Assembly: GCA_903828675.1 (NCBI GenBank)
Contig: CAIKND010000190.1
Coordinates: forward strand, 1 to 64,000
Reading direction: 5' to 3'
Length of the DNA: 64,000 nucleotides
Source of the DNA: an uncultured Acidobacteriaceae bacterium
Lineage (GTDB): Bacteria > Acidobacteriota > Terriglobia > Terriglobales > Acidobacteriaceae
This document shows positions 35,693 through 44,720 of this stretch, piece by piece. Under the pieces are notes generated by a model that saw only the letters and a program-made list of their open reading frames with translations, did no database searches and had not been told where the DNA came from. The translations under genes were made by a program, and so were the position numbers. Position 1 is the stretch's first letter. Each line of letters starts with the position of its first letter.

Positions 35693-36826
35693 TTGCGCAG
35701 CGCTGCCACCGTACTTTGGGGGCTATTTCTAATCATTCTGGCTGTTGGCACGGGCTCTTTCCCGGCCAAGGCGGACGAACTAAAACCGCGGGTGATCGTG
35801 TTTGTTCACGGCCTTCATGGTGATCGTGAGTCATGGCGCGCATCGAATGGCGCATATTGGCCCCAACTCCTCCAGACCGATCCGCACTTCCGAAATTCGG
35901 ATGTAGTGGTTGCCGAGTACCCAACTTCGTCTGTGCGTGGCGAGTTGTCGAGTGCGCAACTCTCTCAGATTCTATGGCAAGGACTTAAGAGCCAGGGAGT
36001 GTGGGAACACAGGGAAGTCGTGTTCATTGCTCACAGCCTAGGCGGGATCCTAACCGAAGAGATGCTACTCGAACACCCTGCGGACGCCGCACGCGTACCG
36101 TTCATTGTTGCGTATGCAACACCCCATCAAGGATCCTTTGTAGCCAACCTAGCGAAAATCTACGATAGAAACCCTCTCCTGGCCGATCTTCGGGAAAGCA
36201 ACGATAACAGCTTTTTGATGGACCTCGAATTGAAATGGAGAAGCACCCAATCGGTCACCAGAGTCCATCGGTATTGCGCATATGAAGCGCGGGACACCAC
36301 AGCTGGCGCAGGCGTCGGCCGATACCTGCGGGCACATATTCGGGTGGTGAATTACTTCAGCGCGACCTATGGGTGCGATGTGGACACGCCACCTCAGAAG
36401 ATAGATGCGGACCATATTTACATTGTGAAACCTGCCAATCGATCGGCCGACGCATATACCTTTTTTGCAAAGATCTACCGCAACAACCCCATCATCGAGG
36501 TAAACGATACCATCCGAGACAACAAGGTGTCCGGACTCAGTGTCGATTGCAACCGGACGATTTCCGCGGATGACCTGCAAGTACCTATCGCGCTTGACCC
36601 CTCCCTGCACGAGCAGGTTTTGTCAGCCGAAGCCGAACTTGTAGATACAGATAAGATCCGGGATGTATCCGCTCCAGCCGTATTAAGGCTCGATCCGAAT
36701 GGAATTGCGCATATTTCTTACTCCTTCAAAGGAAGGGGAAGAGGCCTGCTGCTGGGATGCCCTGCAGGCCATGCATCGGTTCTGGTGCACTTCAAGGTCC
36801 GGAGCGAAGTTCCTGTTCGGGAATAG
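35693..36826 (+). CDS. Exported alpha/beta hydrolase (PGAP1/DUF676-like serine esterase)
   Basis: The protein has 377 residues from TTG 35693, supported by AAGGGG eight bases upstream and by the signal peptide that begins at once (LWGLFLIILAVGTGSFPA, cleavage AKADE). Hydrolase fold: VIVFVHGLHGDRESW (oxyanion region), nucleophile elbow VVFIAHSLGGILTEEM (AHSLGG Ser), then YATPHQGSF. The C-terminal ~150 residues form an extra beta-rich domain (SGLSVDCNRTISADDLQVPI). Probably a periplasmic lipase or esterase. It stands alone. The catalytic Asp and His were not placed with certainty. Confidence 0.83.
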   Translation: MRSAATVLWGLFLIILAVGTGSFPAKADELKPRVIVFVHGLHGDRESWRASNGAYWPQLLQTDPHFRNSDVVVAEYPTSSVRGELSSAQLSQILWQGLKSQGVWEHREVVFIAHSLGGILTEEMLLEHPADAARVPFIVAYATPHQGSFVANLAKIYDRNPLLADLRESNDNSFLMDLELKWRSTQSVTRVHRYCAYEARDTTAGAGVGRYLRAHIRVVNYFSATYGCDVDTPPQKIDADHIYIVKPANRSADAYTFFAKIYRNNPIIEVNDTIRDNKVSGLSVDCNRTISADDLQVPIALDPSLHEQVLSAEAELVDTDKIRDVSAPAVLRLDPNGIAHISYSFKGRGRGLLLGCPAGHASVLVHFKVRSEVPVRE

Positions 36827-37220
36827 CTTCGATTTTCGCCGCGCTGAACATGAGAAATACAGGAAGCTGGCAAGTGGCAGACTCGAAGGGAGCAATTCAC
36901 TCTATTCAGCCGGAATGGATTGAAGCCGAGGCAAGCGGCCTTGTGGGTCTTCAAATTCACGTGCTGTGTGACCGTGGCAAGGCGGCGCAGTCAAATGCTT
37001 CCGTAGAATGAACGGCTGGGAATAGAGAATTCAAACGATGCGCTGAAAGCCCTCCGGAGAGAAAGTTCCAGTGGATTGCGCGGGAGATTCTCATCATCAC
37101 GTATTGCAGGCCCCAACGGCTGCGAATCACTCTGCTTTCCACCCACAAAGGGGGGGGATTTTGCAATACGGCCGGTGGTAAAATTCAGGCGAGTCAGACC
37201 CGAAAAGGAGATTCCCGCTA
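36827..37220. other. Intergenic region with one possible tiny gene
   Basis: About 390 bases. A 53-codon plus-strand frame from ATG 36850 to 37011 reads plausibly (GSWQVADSKGAIHSIQPEWI) but has no ribosome binding site and no recognised family, so it is left as a possibility. The promoter of the tricorn protease gene should lie near 37130-37200. Confidence 0.3.
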
Positions 37221-40200
37221 ATGTCGCTTGTTCACAAGTTGCATTTTATCCTTGTCCTGGTTTGCGCCATCACCCTATCTTCCACCACCTTTTCCCTTGC
37301 CCAGGAGCAGCAGGAAGGCCGCTTGATGCGGTTTCCCGATATTCGCGGCAACAAGATTGCTTTCGTTTATGGCGGAGATCTGTGGCTTGCGTCCTCAACC
37401 GGTGGCGCCGCGCACCGCATCACGGCCCATCCCGGCCGCGAGCTTTTCCCCAAGTTCTCGCCTGATGGCAAGTGGATTGCCTTCACCGGCCAGTTCGACG
37501 GCAACTTCAATGTCTATGTGATGCCTTCCGAGGGCGGACAGCCACGCCAACTTACTTTTTACCAGGGCAGCGCGCAGCAACTGAACGACCGCATGGGCAT
37601 TCACAACGAAGTGGTCACCTGGACGCCCGACAGCAAGCGCGTGTTGTTTCTCACTCGCCGCGACGCATCCAACGGCTGGACGAAGCGTCCGTTTACCGTT
37701 TCCATTGACGGCGGCATACCCGAGCCCCTGCCGATGGACCAGGGAGGTCTCACTTCATTCAGCGCCGACGGCAGCAAGATCGCCTATAACCGCATCTTCC
37801 GCAACTTCCGGACCTGGAAGCGCTACACGGGCGGCCTGGCGCAGGACATCTATATTTACGACATCAAGAACAACGTGCTCGAGCAGCAAATGCCGCATAC
37901 AGACTACAGCGACACATTTCCGATGTGGCACGGCAACACAATTTACTTCAGTTCTGATCGCGGTCCGGAACACCGCTTGAACATCTTCGCCTATGACCTC
38001 AGCTCAAAGCAGGTGGAACAGATCACGCACTTCACTGACTTTGACGTGATGTGGCCCAGTCTTGGCGACGCCTCCATCATCTTCGAAAATGGTGGATATC
38101 TCTACGTTCTGGATCTGGCCTCGCGCCAGTCCAGCAAGCTCACCATCACCCTGCCTGGCGAACGCGAGCTGACCATGAAGTACTGGGCGGGCGTAAGCAA
38201 GAACATCACCGATCTTGACATCTCGCCTGACGGCAAGCGCGCGGTCATGGCGGCGCGTGGCGACATCTTCACTGTACCCGCCAAGGACGGCGCCACTCGC
38301 AACCTTACACGCACGCCCGGCATCCGCGAAAAAGAGGTTGCCTGGTCGCCCGACGGCCGCTGGATAGCCTTTATCTCCGACCGAACCAGCGAGGACGAGA
38401 TCTATATCACCCCCCAGGACGGTATGGGCAACATTGATCTGGGCAAGGTGGCCGATGCCAAGGACAAGGAGAAAGACAAGGAGGCTGCCGACAAGGAAAA
38501 AGCGGCGGAAAACGAACGGGGCAAAGACAAGGAGCAGCAGATTACCAGCAATTCCAAGGGTTTCATGTTTACGCCCGTCTGGTCGCCGGACAGCAAGAAA
38601 CTGGCCTGGGCCGACAAAGACCTTCGCCTCTGGTATGTAGACATCAACGATAAGAAGCCGGTTGAGGTCGACCGCGGCAAGTATGGCGAGATCACGAATT
38701 ACTCGTGGTCGCCCGACAGCAAGTGGATTGCCTACGACAGTCAAGTGGTTACTAATTACAGCACTGTCTACCTCTATTCGACGGTAGACAAGAAATCGAC
38801 ACCGGTAACCAGCGAGTTGGTCAACAGCGCCGGTCCAGTCTGGGACCCCGAAGGCAAGTATCTGTACTTCTTCTCCGACCGAGACTTCAATGAAGTACTG
38901 GGCAACATCGATTTTGAGTTCGCCAATCCTAAGACTACTCGGGTGTATGTGCTTACCTTGCATGCCGACACGCCTTCACCTTTCCCCGCCTTGAGCGACG
39001 AAACCGCCATCAAGCGCGAAGGGCCTGTGCCGCAAGCCGCCGCTTCAGGAAGTGACAAGGACAAGAAGAAGGCGGAAGCAAAGAAGAAAGAAGTTGCGCC
39101 TGCGGGAACCAAAGAGACTCAGGAGATTATCAATAACTTCCGCATTGATCTTGAAGGACTTCAGAGCCGCATTGTGGCCTTGCCCGTCCCGCCTGCCAGC
39201 CTGACGGCTCTTGGCGCTGCCAAGAACTTTGTTTACTACTCCAGCCAGCCCGTTCAAGGCCTTTCGGGCCCCATACCCGGTGAACAATCCGCTGTTCATG
39301 CCTACGATCTGACTGAGCGCAAGGAAAAGACGCTAATCGAAGGGATCGATCGGTGGTGGCTGTCCTTCGATGGATCGAAGTTATTGTACGAAGTGAAGAG
39401 CGGAGAAGCCAAAAGCTACGGCATTATCGATGCCAAGCCGGCAGACACACCGAAGAAAGTCGGCGATGGAGCGATCGGCCTTTCCGGCCTACGTGCAGAA
39501 ATCGATCCTCCCGCCGAATGGACACAGATCTTCAACGAAGCCTGGCGGCAGGAGCGTGACTATTTCTTCGAAGCCAGTATGAACGGCGTGAACTGGGAGG
39601 CGGTCCGGGACAAGTACGCACCCCTGGTGCCGCACGCCGCCAACCGCTATGACCTGACCTACATCATGGGAGAAATGATCGGCGAGCTTTCCAACTCACA
39701 TACGTATGTTGGCGGAGGAGACCAGCCTGACCTTCATCCCATCAATGTGGGCCTGCTGGGCGTGGACTACGAACTGGATGCCGCCAGCAACCTCTACCGC
39801 TTCAAGAAGATTTATCGCGGCGAGAACTGGGATCCCGGAACCCGCTCGCCTCTCACTGAGCCTGGAGTCAACGTGAAGGAAGGCGACTATCTAATCGCTG
39901 TCAACGGCCGTCCGTTGAAAGCTCCTCAGACTCCCGAGGAACTGCTTGTCAACACCGCCAACGAGACCACCGCCATCACGGTGAACTCCAAGCCCAGCGC
40001 AGACGGCGCGCGCACGGTCGCGGTCAGGCCCATCTCCGATGAATACAGTTTGCATGAACTCAACATGGTAGAAAGCAACCGCAAGAAGGTGGATGCAGCA
40101 ACCAAGGGCCGCGTGGGCTACATCTATATCCCTGACATGGGGGATGCGGGCCTCAACGCCTTCGTCAAGCGGTATTTCCCGCAGATTCGCAAGGAAGGCC

Positions 40201-40736
40201 TCATTATTGACATCCGGTACAACGGCGGCGGCTTCGTGGACCAACTCATTTTCGAGCGTCTGCGCAGGGTGCTTTCCGGTATGGGATCGTCGCGCAACTG
40301 GGAAGTCAGCAGCGGGAGCACATCGCCTCCAAACGTCTTTCACGGGTATCTGGCCTGCATCACCAACCAATACGCGGCCTCCGACGGCGACATCTTCAGC
40401 GAGTTCTTCAAAATCTACAAACTGGGCCCGCTCATTGGGGAGCGCACCTGGGGCGGAGTTCGCGGAATTCGCGGAGAGATCTTCCTAATGGATGGCGGTT
40501 ACATCACCCGTCCCGAATTCTCGGAGTACAACCTCCAGAGCAAGTGGGTTGTGGAGAACCGCGGAGTTGCCCCAGACATCGAGGTGGATGACCGCCCCGA
40601 CGACGTGGTTCGCGGCAAAGACGCACAACTTGAACGCGCCATCCAGGAAGTGATGAAGCGGATTGAGGCCGATCCCAAGAAACTTCCTGCGCGCCCGCCT
40701 GATCTTCCGGCCTATCCGGAAGGACCGGGTATGTAG
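37221..40736 (+). CDS. Tricorn-type S41 protease with beta-propeller and PDZ domains
   Basis: The protein has 1171 residues; AAGGAG precedes the ATG. A signal peptide (1-27, ending FSLAQ) implies export, unlike archaeal tricorn. The N-terminal half is beta-propeller (IAFVYGGDLWLASSTGG, FSPDGKWIAFTGQFDGNFNV, VAWSPDGRWIAFISDRTSED). A PDZ domain (VKEGDYLIAVNGRPLKAPQT, about 890-910) lies within the core protease region, whose catalytic residues include the Ser-His pair in LSNSHTYVGG (His827) and the nucleophile in YAASDGDIF (Ser1054). Two highly charged inserts at about 414-441 (Lys/Glu/Asp repeats) and 609-630 interrupt the propeller region. The enzyme degrades peptides released by other proteases. 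Stands alone. Confidence 0.92.
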   Translation: MSLVHKLHFILVLVCAITLSSTTFSLAQEQQEGRLMRFPDIRGNKIAFVYGGDLWLASSTGGAAHRITAHPGRELFPKFSPDGKWIAFTGQFDGNFNVYVMPSEGGQPRQLTFYQGSAQQLNDRMGIHNEVVTWTPDSKRVLFLTRRDASNGWTKRPFTVSIDGGIPEPLPMDQGGLTSFSADGSKIAYNRIFRNFRTWKRYTGGLAQDIYIYDIKNNVLEQQMPHTDYSDTFPMWHGNTIYFSSDRGPEHRLNIFAYDLSSKQVEQITHFTDFDVMWPSLGDASIIFENGGYLYVLDLASRQSSKLTITLPGERELTMKYWAGVSKNITDLDISPDGKRAVMAARGDIFTVPAKDGATRNLTRTPGIREKEVAWSPDGRWIAFISDRTSEDEIYITPQDGMGNIDLGKVADAKDKEKDKEAADKEKAAENERGKDKEQQITSNSKGFMFTPVWSPDSKKLAWADKDLRLWYVDINDKKPVEVDRGKYGEITNYSWSPDSKWIAYDSQVVTNYSTVYLYSTVDKKSTPVTSELVNSAGPVWDPEGKYLYFFSDRDFNEVLGNIDFEFANPKTTRVYVLTLHADTPSPFPALSDETAIKREGPVPQAAASGSDKDKKKAEAKKKEVAPAGTKETQEIINNFRIDLEGLQSRIVALPVPPASLTALGAAKNFVYYSSQPVQGLSGPIPGEQSAVHAYDLTERKEKTLIEGIDRWWLSFDGSKLLYEVKSGEAKSYGIIDAKPADTPKKVGDGAIGLSGLRAEIDPPAEWTQIFNEAWRQERDYFFEASMNGVNWEAVRDKYAPLVPHAANRYDLTYIMGEMIGELSNSHTYVGGGDQPDLHPINVGLLGVDYELDAASNLYRFKKIYRGENWDPGTRSPLTEPGVNVKEGDYLIAVNGRPLKAPQTPEELLVNTANETTAITVNSKPSADGARTVAVRPISDEYSLHELNMVESNRKKVDAATKGRVGYIYIPDMGDAGLNAFVKRYFPQIRKEGLIIDIRYNGGGFVDQLIFERLRRVLSGMGSSRNWEVSSGSTSPPNVFHGYLACITNQYAASDGDIFSEFFKIYKLGPLIGERTWGGVRGIRGEIFLMDGGYITRPEFSEYNLQSKWVVENRGVAPDIEVDDRPDDVVRGKDAQLERAIQEVMKRIEADPKKLPARPPDLPAYPEGPGM

Positions 40737-40903
40737 GATGTGAAGGGAGTTATTGTGGCTGCCTCAGCTTCATCGTCGTGGTCTCAGCCGAGGCGGCTCG
40801 TACTCCAGTTCCCGCAAGTCACGTCCAGGAACCACATTCGGGACCTTGCCATTCCGGGGAGACACATTCGCCGATCACTCTTGAGACGACAAGATGTTGT
40901 TCT

Positions 40904-42225
40904 GCTCCTTTAGTCGCCGGCGGTTATTGGGCCATCGGAGACCGCGGCTACTCTCCGTTCCAGTGTGGAACGAACATCTTCTCTTTCAAAGACTCTCTAG
41001 AGCTTATCCGTCATAAGCACGACTTCACGGTGGGAATCGACTTTCGCCGTAATCAAATGAACGTCGGCATTGAGGCCTTTCAGGACGGCTTCTGGATCAT
41101 CGGCAACGGCGGCAATTTTTCCGGCTTGAGCAGCGCCAGCGTTGCCGGCAATCCCGAGGCCGATTTTTTGGTTGGCATCACAGGCTTGGCCATTCATGAC
41201 CAGACGTTCAATGGCCCCGTCTCCGGCCGCCGATGTAGCATCTTCCGGCCTTTTTTCGAGGATGATTGGAGGGTCAAACCATCTCTTACCCACAATCTCG
41301 GCCTAGCCTGGGATATGACGACTCCGATCACCGAAGCCCATGGGCGCATGGCCAACTACGTCCCCGCGACCTGGAAGTTGCTCATAGCCAATCAAAATGG
41401 CGTGAGTGCGTCGGCGGGCGTCAACATGGACTGGCCAGCGGTCGAGCCGCGAATCGGCGCCGCCTGGAAGGTCATGGGGAGTGAGAAGACCGTGCTCCGC
41501 GCGGGCTACGCCCTCTACCACGACTCCGCCTGGAGCCAGGGCGCCCAGGGTCTATGGCAGAATCCACCTTTTCTGGGGGAGTCCGATGCGTTTACCGGAG
41601 CCAGCTGCGCCTTTGCAACCTCGTATTGCGCGACAGTGCTGGGACAATCGCCCTCCGGCATCAGTCTCTCGAGCGGGTTCCAGCCCATCACCTCACCGCC
41701 TACCGCAGCCACGTTTACCGGCTCGTTCTATACCCAGCCCGCGGACTTCAAGCTGGGCCGGGTGCAGCAGTTCAACGTGAACGTCGAGCGCCAGCTCGTG
41801 GGCAACCTGGTACTGACAGCCGGATATGCCGGTTCCCGCGGCACACATATATTGGTGGCCGGTAATAATCTCAACACGGGAAGCCCGTCTGCGTGCGGCT
41901 CTGGTTCCTATATGATCGGTTGCCTTCCTGGCGGCGCGCCGTACAACCGCCCTATGGCACGTTCGACACCATTTCTCTGTTTGGCGATGTGGGCAAGACG
42001 AACTATGCCTCGCTTCAGTTGAAGGCTGAAACCAAGACTCCGAAGTACGGACTCTACGGGCTGTTTGCCTGCACCTACTCGCGCACCTATGACAATGGTT
42101 TGTCTGACGGCTTGGGTTCCCTGCTCAGCGCCCCTTATTTCCCGCTTCCCAACTGGCAAAAGCTGGATTGGGGTTTATCGCAGCTTATTGATCCGGGCCA
42201 GAAGTATTGCGACGCGGCAGCATAG
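40904..42225 (+). pseudogene. Fragment of a TonB-dependent receptor, frameshifted and truncated
   Basis: The plus strand shows the barrel part of an Oar-like receptor: GYSPFQCGTNIFSFKDSLEL, GIDFRRNQMNVGIEAFQDGF, FFEDDWRVKPSLTHNLGLAW, VEPRIGAAWKVMGSEKTVLR, VNVERQLVGNLVLTAGYAGS. The signal, regulatory and plug domains are missing at the 5' end. Near 41950 the frame changes (NRP...to YGTFDTISLFGDVGKTNYAS), and the sequence stops after LDWGLSQL near 42180, about 50 bases before the transposase gene, without the C-terminal strands. It is a dead gene. Confidence 0.85.
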
Positions 42226-42245
42226 CATACATCATTCTGACTGAA

Positions 42246-43247
42246 TTAGCTCTCCACCCTTTGTGGCTGTCTCTGGATACTGCGCAGGGCGCCGACGGCG
42301 GTTCTGGTCAGAGCAATCTTGTTGCGGGCCGGCGCGGCAGTTGTTACGCGGTGCTTGAGATCGGCGTTGAGTAGCTCGTCTGGATTCAACTCAGGGGAGT
42401 AGCTGGGCAGATAGAAGACCTCGATCTTGTCTGCGTTTGCGTCGAGCCATTCGCGGACTTTCTTAGAGTGGTGCACGCGCAGGTTGTCTAGAATCAGGAA
42501 GATCTTTTTCTCTTGCTGTCGGGTCAACCGTTCGAGGAAGTGGATCAGAACCTTCGCGTTCAGAGCGCCCGAGAAGACCTTCCAGCGCATCTGGCCTTTG
42601 TTGGTCACCGTGGAGATCACGCTCAGACTTTGTCGGGCTGCGTTGGCACGCACGACCGGAGTCTTCCCCCTGGGGGCGTAACCGCGGCCGCGCACATCGT
42701 CCGAGCGCAAGCCGGTCTCGTCGCCCCATTGAATCTCAGCCTTCTCCTGCTTGGCACGCTGAGCGATGGCCGGATAAGCCTCGCTGAGCCACCTGGAGAC
42801 CGCCGCAGGGGATTGCTCGTAGGCTTTCTTGAGCGGCTTCTGCGGCGTAAATCCCCAGCGCTTGAGATACTTGCCCGTATTGCGCACGGTCAGCCGGATA
42901 CCGAAATGTGCTTCGATCAGTTCGCTGACCGCCTGGCGTGTCCACGAGGCATAACTAATCTTCAATTGGTCGGGCGTGCGGTCCTGAATCAGCCGCTGGA
43001 CCAAGCGTTCTTGCTCGGCCGAAAGCTGGCGGCCCGACCCCTTGGGCCGACCCGTCCGCTTAACATTCACCGCACCCCAACCGCCCTGCCGAAACGCCTT
43101 GTGCGCCTCACAAACCGTGTGCGTAGACAACTCACACTGCCGCGCCGTCTCCCTCACCGTGACCCCGGCTTCGCGCAGTTTCACCGCACGCCGCCGACGT
43201 TCATTCAATACCACATCCGGCAACCCTCGGGAATCACTCTTCTCCAT
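42246..43247 (-). CDS. IS630-family transposase
   Basis: The protein has 333 residues. The N-terminal helix-turn-helix is at about 18-60 (VKLREAGVTVRETARQCELS), followed by a linker and winged-helix part (VSELIEAHFGIRLTVRNTGK). The DDE catalytic domain has GDETGLRSD (first Asp), FLILDNLRVHHSKKVREW (second Asp) and YSPELNPDELLNADLKHR (Glu), the pattern of IS630/Tc1-mariner transposases. The reading frame is intact, so it could be active. The ends of the element could not be set: no matching inverted repeats or TA duplication were recognised. It lies between a truncated receptor and a truncated transporter, so it probably caused or marks a deletion. Confidence 0.9.
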   Translation of the reverse strand: MEKSDSRGLPDVVLNERRRRAVKLREAGVTVRETARQCELSTHTVCEAHKAFRQGGWGAVNVKRTGRPKGSGRQLSAEQERLVQRLIQDRTPDQLKISYASWTRQAVSELIEAHFGIRLTVRNTGKYLKRWGFTPQKPLKKAYEQSPAAVSRWLSEAYPAIAQRAKQEKAEIQWGDETGLRSDDVRGRGYAPRGKTPVVRANAARQSLSVISTVTNKGQMRWKVFSGALNAKVLIHFLERLTRQQEKKIFLILDNLRVHHSKKVREWLDANADKIEVFYLPSYSPELNPDELLNADLKHRVTTAAPARNKIALTRTAVGALRSIQRQPQRVES

Positions 43248-43252
43248 GCTTC

Positions 43253-43269
43253 CTTAGATGCACTAAGGC
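43253..43269. repeat. Palindrome beside the transposase start
   Basis: CCTTAG-ATGCA-CTAAGG, a perfect 6-base stem, lies just upstream of the transposase start codon. It could be part of the element end or an operator; no partner copy was found at the other side. Confidence 0.35.
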
Positions 43270-43271
43270 CT

Positions 43272-43667
43272 AAAACGTTGCAGATATTATGGGCCAGATC
43301 AGTAATTCTCGCATTCGCAGGAACTTCTGCCATTGCGCTGGCGGGCGCCGCGATTCTGGGTGTTGGGCAGGGAAGCGAAGCGGACGTCGCACCCTACCTG
43401 TTGGCTCGCTATTTCGGCCGCAAGCATTTCTCCGTGCTCTATGGGCTGACCTGGACGGCGTATGCCGTCGGTGGCGGAATTGGGCCGGTCGTGGTTGGGC
43501 GTCTCTACGATCGTGCGGGCTCATGTGAACCGCGGTTGATTGTTGGCCTCGCGATGGTGGCATTTGCCGCAGCCGCCGTCAGCCTGCTGCTACGGAGCGA
43601 TCGCAAGGACGTCGCAACCAACTTCGAAGATATCCACGCATCTGTCGTTGCTTTTCAGGAGGAATAA
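43272..43667 (+). pseudogene. C-terminal fragment of an MFS transporter
   Basis: About 130 residues match the last four helices of a major-facilitator transporter: ALAGAAILGVGQGSEADVAP, LLARYFGRKHFSVLYGLTWT, YAVGGGIGPVVVGRLYDRAG and LIVGLAMVAFAAAAVSLLLR. The N-terminal eight helices are absent; the frame runs backwards into the transposase region. The stop is followed after two bases by the AhpD-like gene with a strong AGGAGG site, so the two genes once formed an operon. Confidence 0.85.
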
Positions 43668-43669
43668 CC

Positions 43670-44212
43670 ATGCCGCACATTCAACTTGCTGACGACCTGC
43701 CAGGGATAACTGCTGGCTTCGCCTTTCACCCTGAGACAAACAAGCCGATGCGCGAACTCGCACACATTTTACTGCACACTTCGGGCAACGAGGCCTTCAG
43801 TTCGCGCGATCGTGAGTTGATAGCGTCGTTCGTGTCCTCACTCAACACCTGCTATTTCTGCCAGACAAGTCACGGTGCCGCAGCTGCGCATTTGAATGGT
43901 GGCGATGCCAGTCTCGTGAATTCTGTTTGCAGGGATTTCAGGACCGCGCCGATTTCCGACAAGTTGAAAGCTCTCCTGGCGATCGCAGAACAGGTTAAAA
44001 TTGACGGCAAGCAGGTCACAAAGCACCTTGTAGAGGAGGCGCTAAACTACGGAGCCACTGACATCGAGATTCACGACACGGTACTGATTGCAGCCGCCTT
44101 CTCCATGTACAACCGCTACGTAGACGGCTTGGGAACCTGGCAGCCACGAGACGTCGAAGTGTACTCGCAAATGGGAAAGCGTATTGCAGAGGAGGGGTAT
44201 TTCAAACCATAA
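43670..44212 (+). CDS. AhpD-like (carboxymuconolactone decarboxylase-family) peroxidase-related protein
   Basis: The protein has 180 residues; AGGAGG lies 7 bases before the ATG. It has the all-helical AhpD fold with a redox Cys pair, Cys61 and Cys64 in NTCYFCQTSHG, and the relay His68. The motif SSRDRELIASFVSSLNTCYF is typical of the peroxidase-related subfamily. Such proteins act as alkylhydroperoxidases or as thiol-redox or decarboxylase relatives. Its former partner, the MFS transporter, is truncated, so promoter supply may now come from elsewhere. Confidence 0.88.
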   Translation: MPHIQLADDLPGITAGFAFHPETNKPMRELAHILLHTSGNEAFSSRDRELIASFVSSLNTCYFCQTSHGAAAAHLNGGDASLVNSVCRDFRTAPISDKLKALLAIAEQVKIDGKQVTKHLVEEALNYGATDIEIHDTVLIAAAFSMYNRYVDGLGTWQPRDVEVYSQMGKRIAEEGYFKP

Positions 44213-44720
44213 GTTCATCCATAGACACTCTCTTAAAATGTTCCAGAATGATGGCTTTCCTTCTGCTCAGGTAAATGGTGGATACAGCTTTCGATTGCTG
44301 GTTAAAAGATCAAAGCGGCTGTTGAGGACCAGCACTGCGCTGCCACGAACCCGGTTAGAAACGAAAGACGCCCATTGAGGTTGGAGTGTTTTTCGAATTG
44401 AGCGTTCTCGCCGACTATCAAACCCGCAGACTTCTTTTTCCGCCGCTGCGCAATCAATTACGGTTTCTTGACCCGCGGGCATGGAGGGCCATGCTCCTCG
44501 AATTCCATGTTCTGAGCACAGCACTCAGATGGGAGTCCGGCGTTGCTGCGGTTCAAGCTATTCGGCGGTATCAGATGTCGGCCAGGGAATACTCTGCCCG
44601 GTTCGTCTCGCCTGACGCCAACCGGACTTGCAGTGGCATGGACGGGATGAAACGAATCCTATAGCCGGAAAAGGTCTCGGCATCGCGGCGACCGGGATTC
44701 CAGCCGCCGCAATGCTTCAC
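44213..44720. other. Intergenic region without a recognised gene
   Basis: About 510 bases between convergent genes (AhpD-like and GH5). A plus-strand frame at 44386-44664 is open but has no signature. No terminator with T-run was recognised. Confidence 0.3.

Noticed and set aside
42513..43667. 384-codon plus-strand frame taken as one gene
   Set aside because: Its first two thirds are antisense to the IS630 transposase; only the last 130 residues are real transporter sequence, so it was called a pseudogene fragment.
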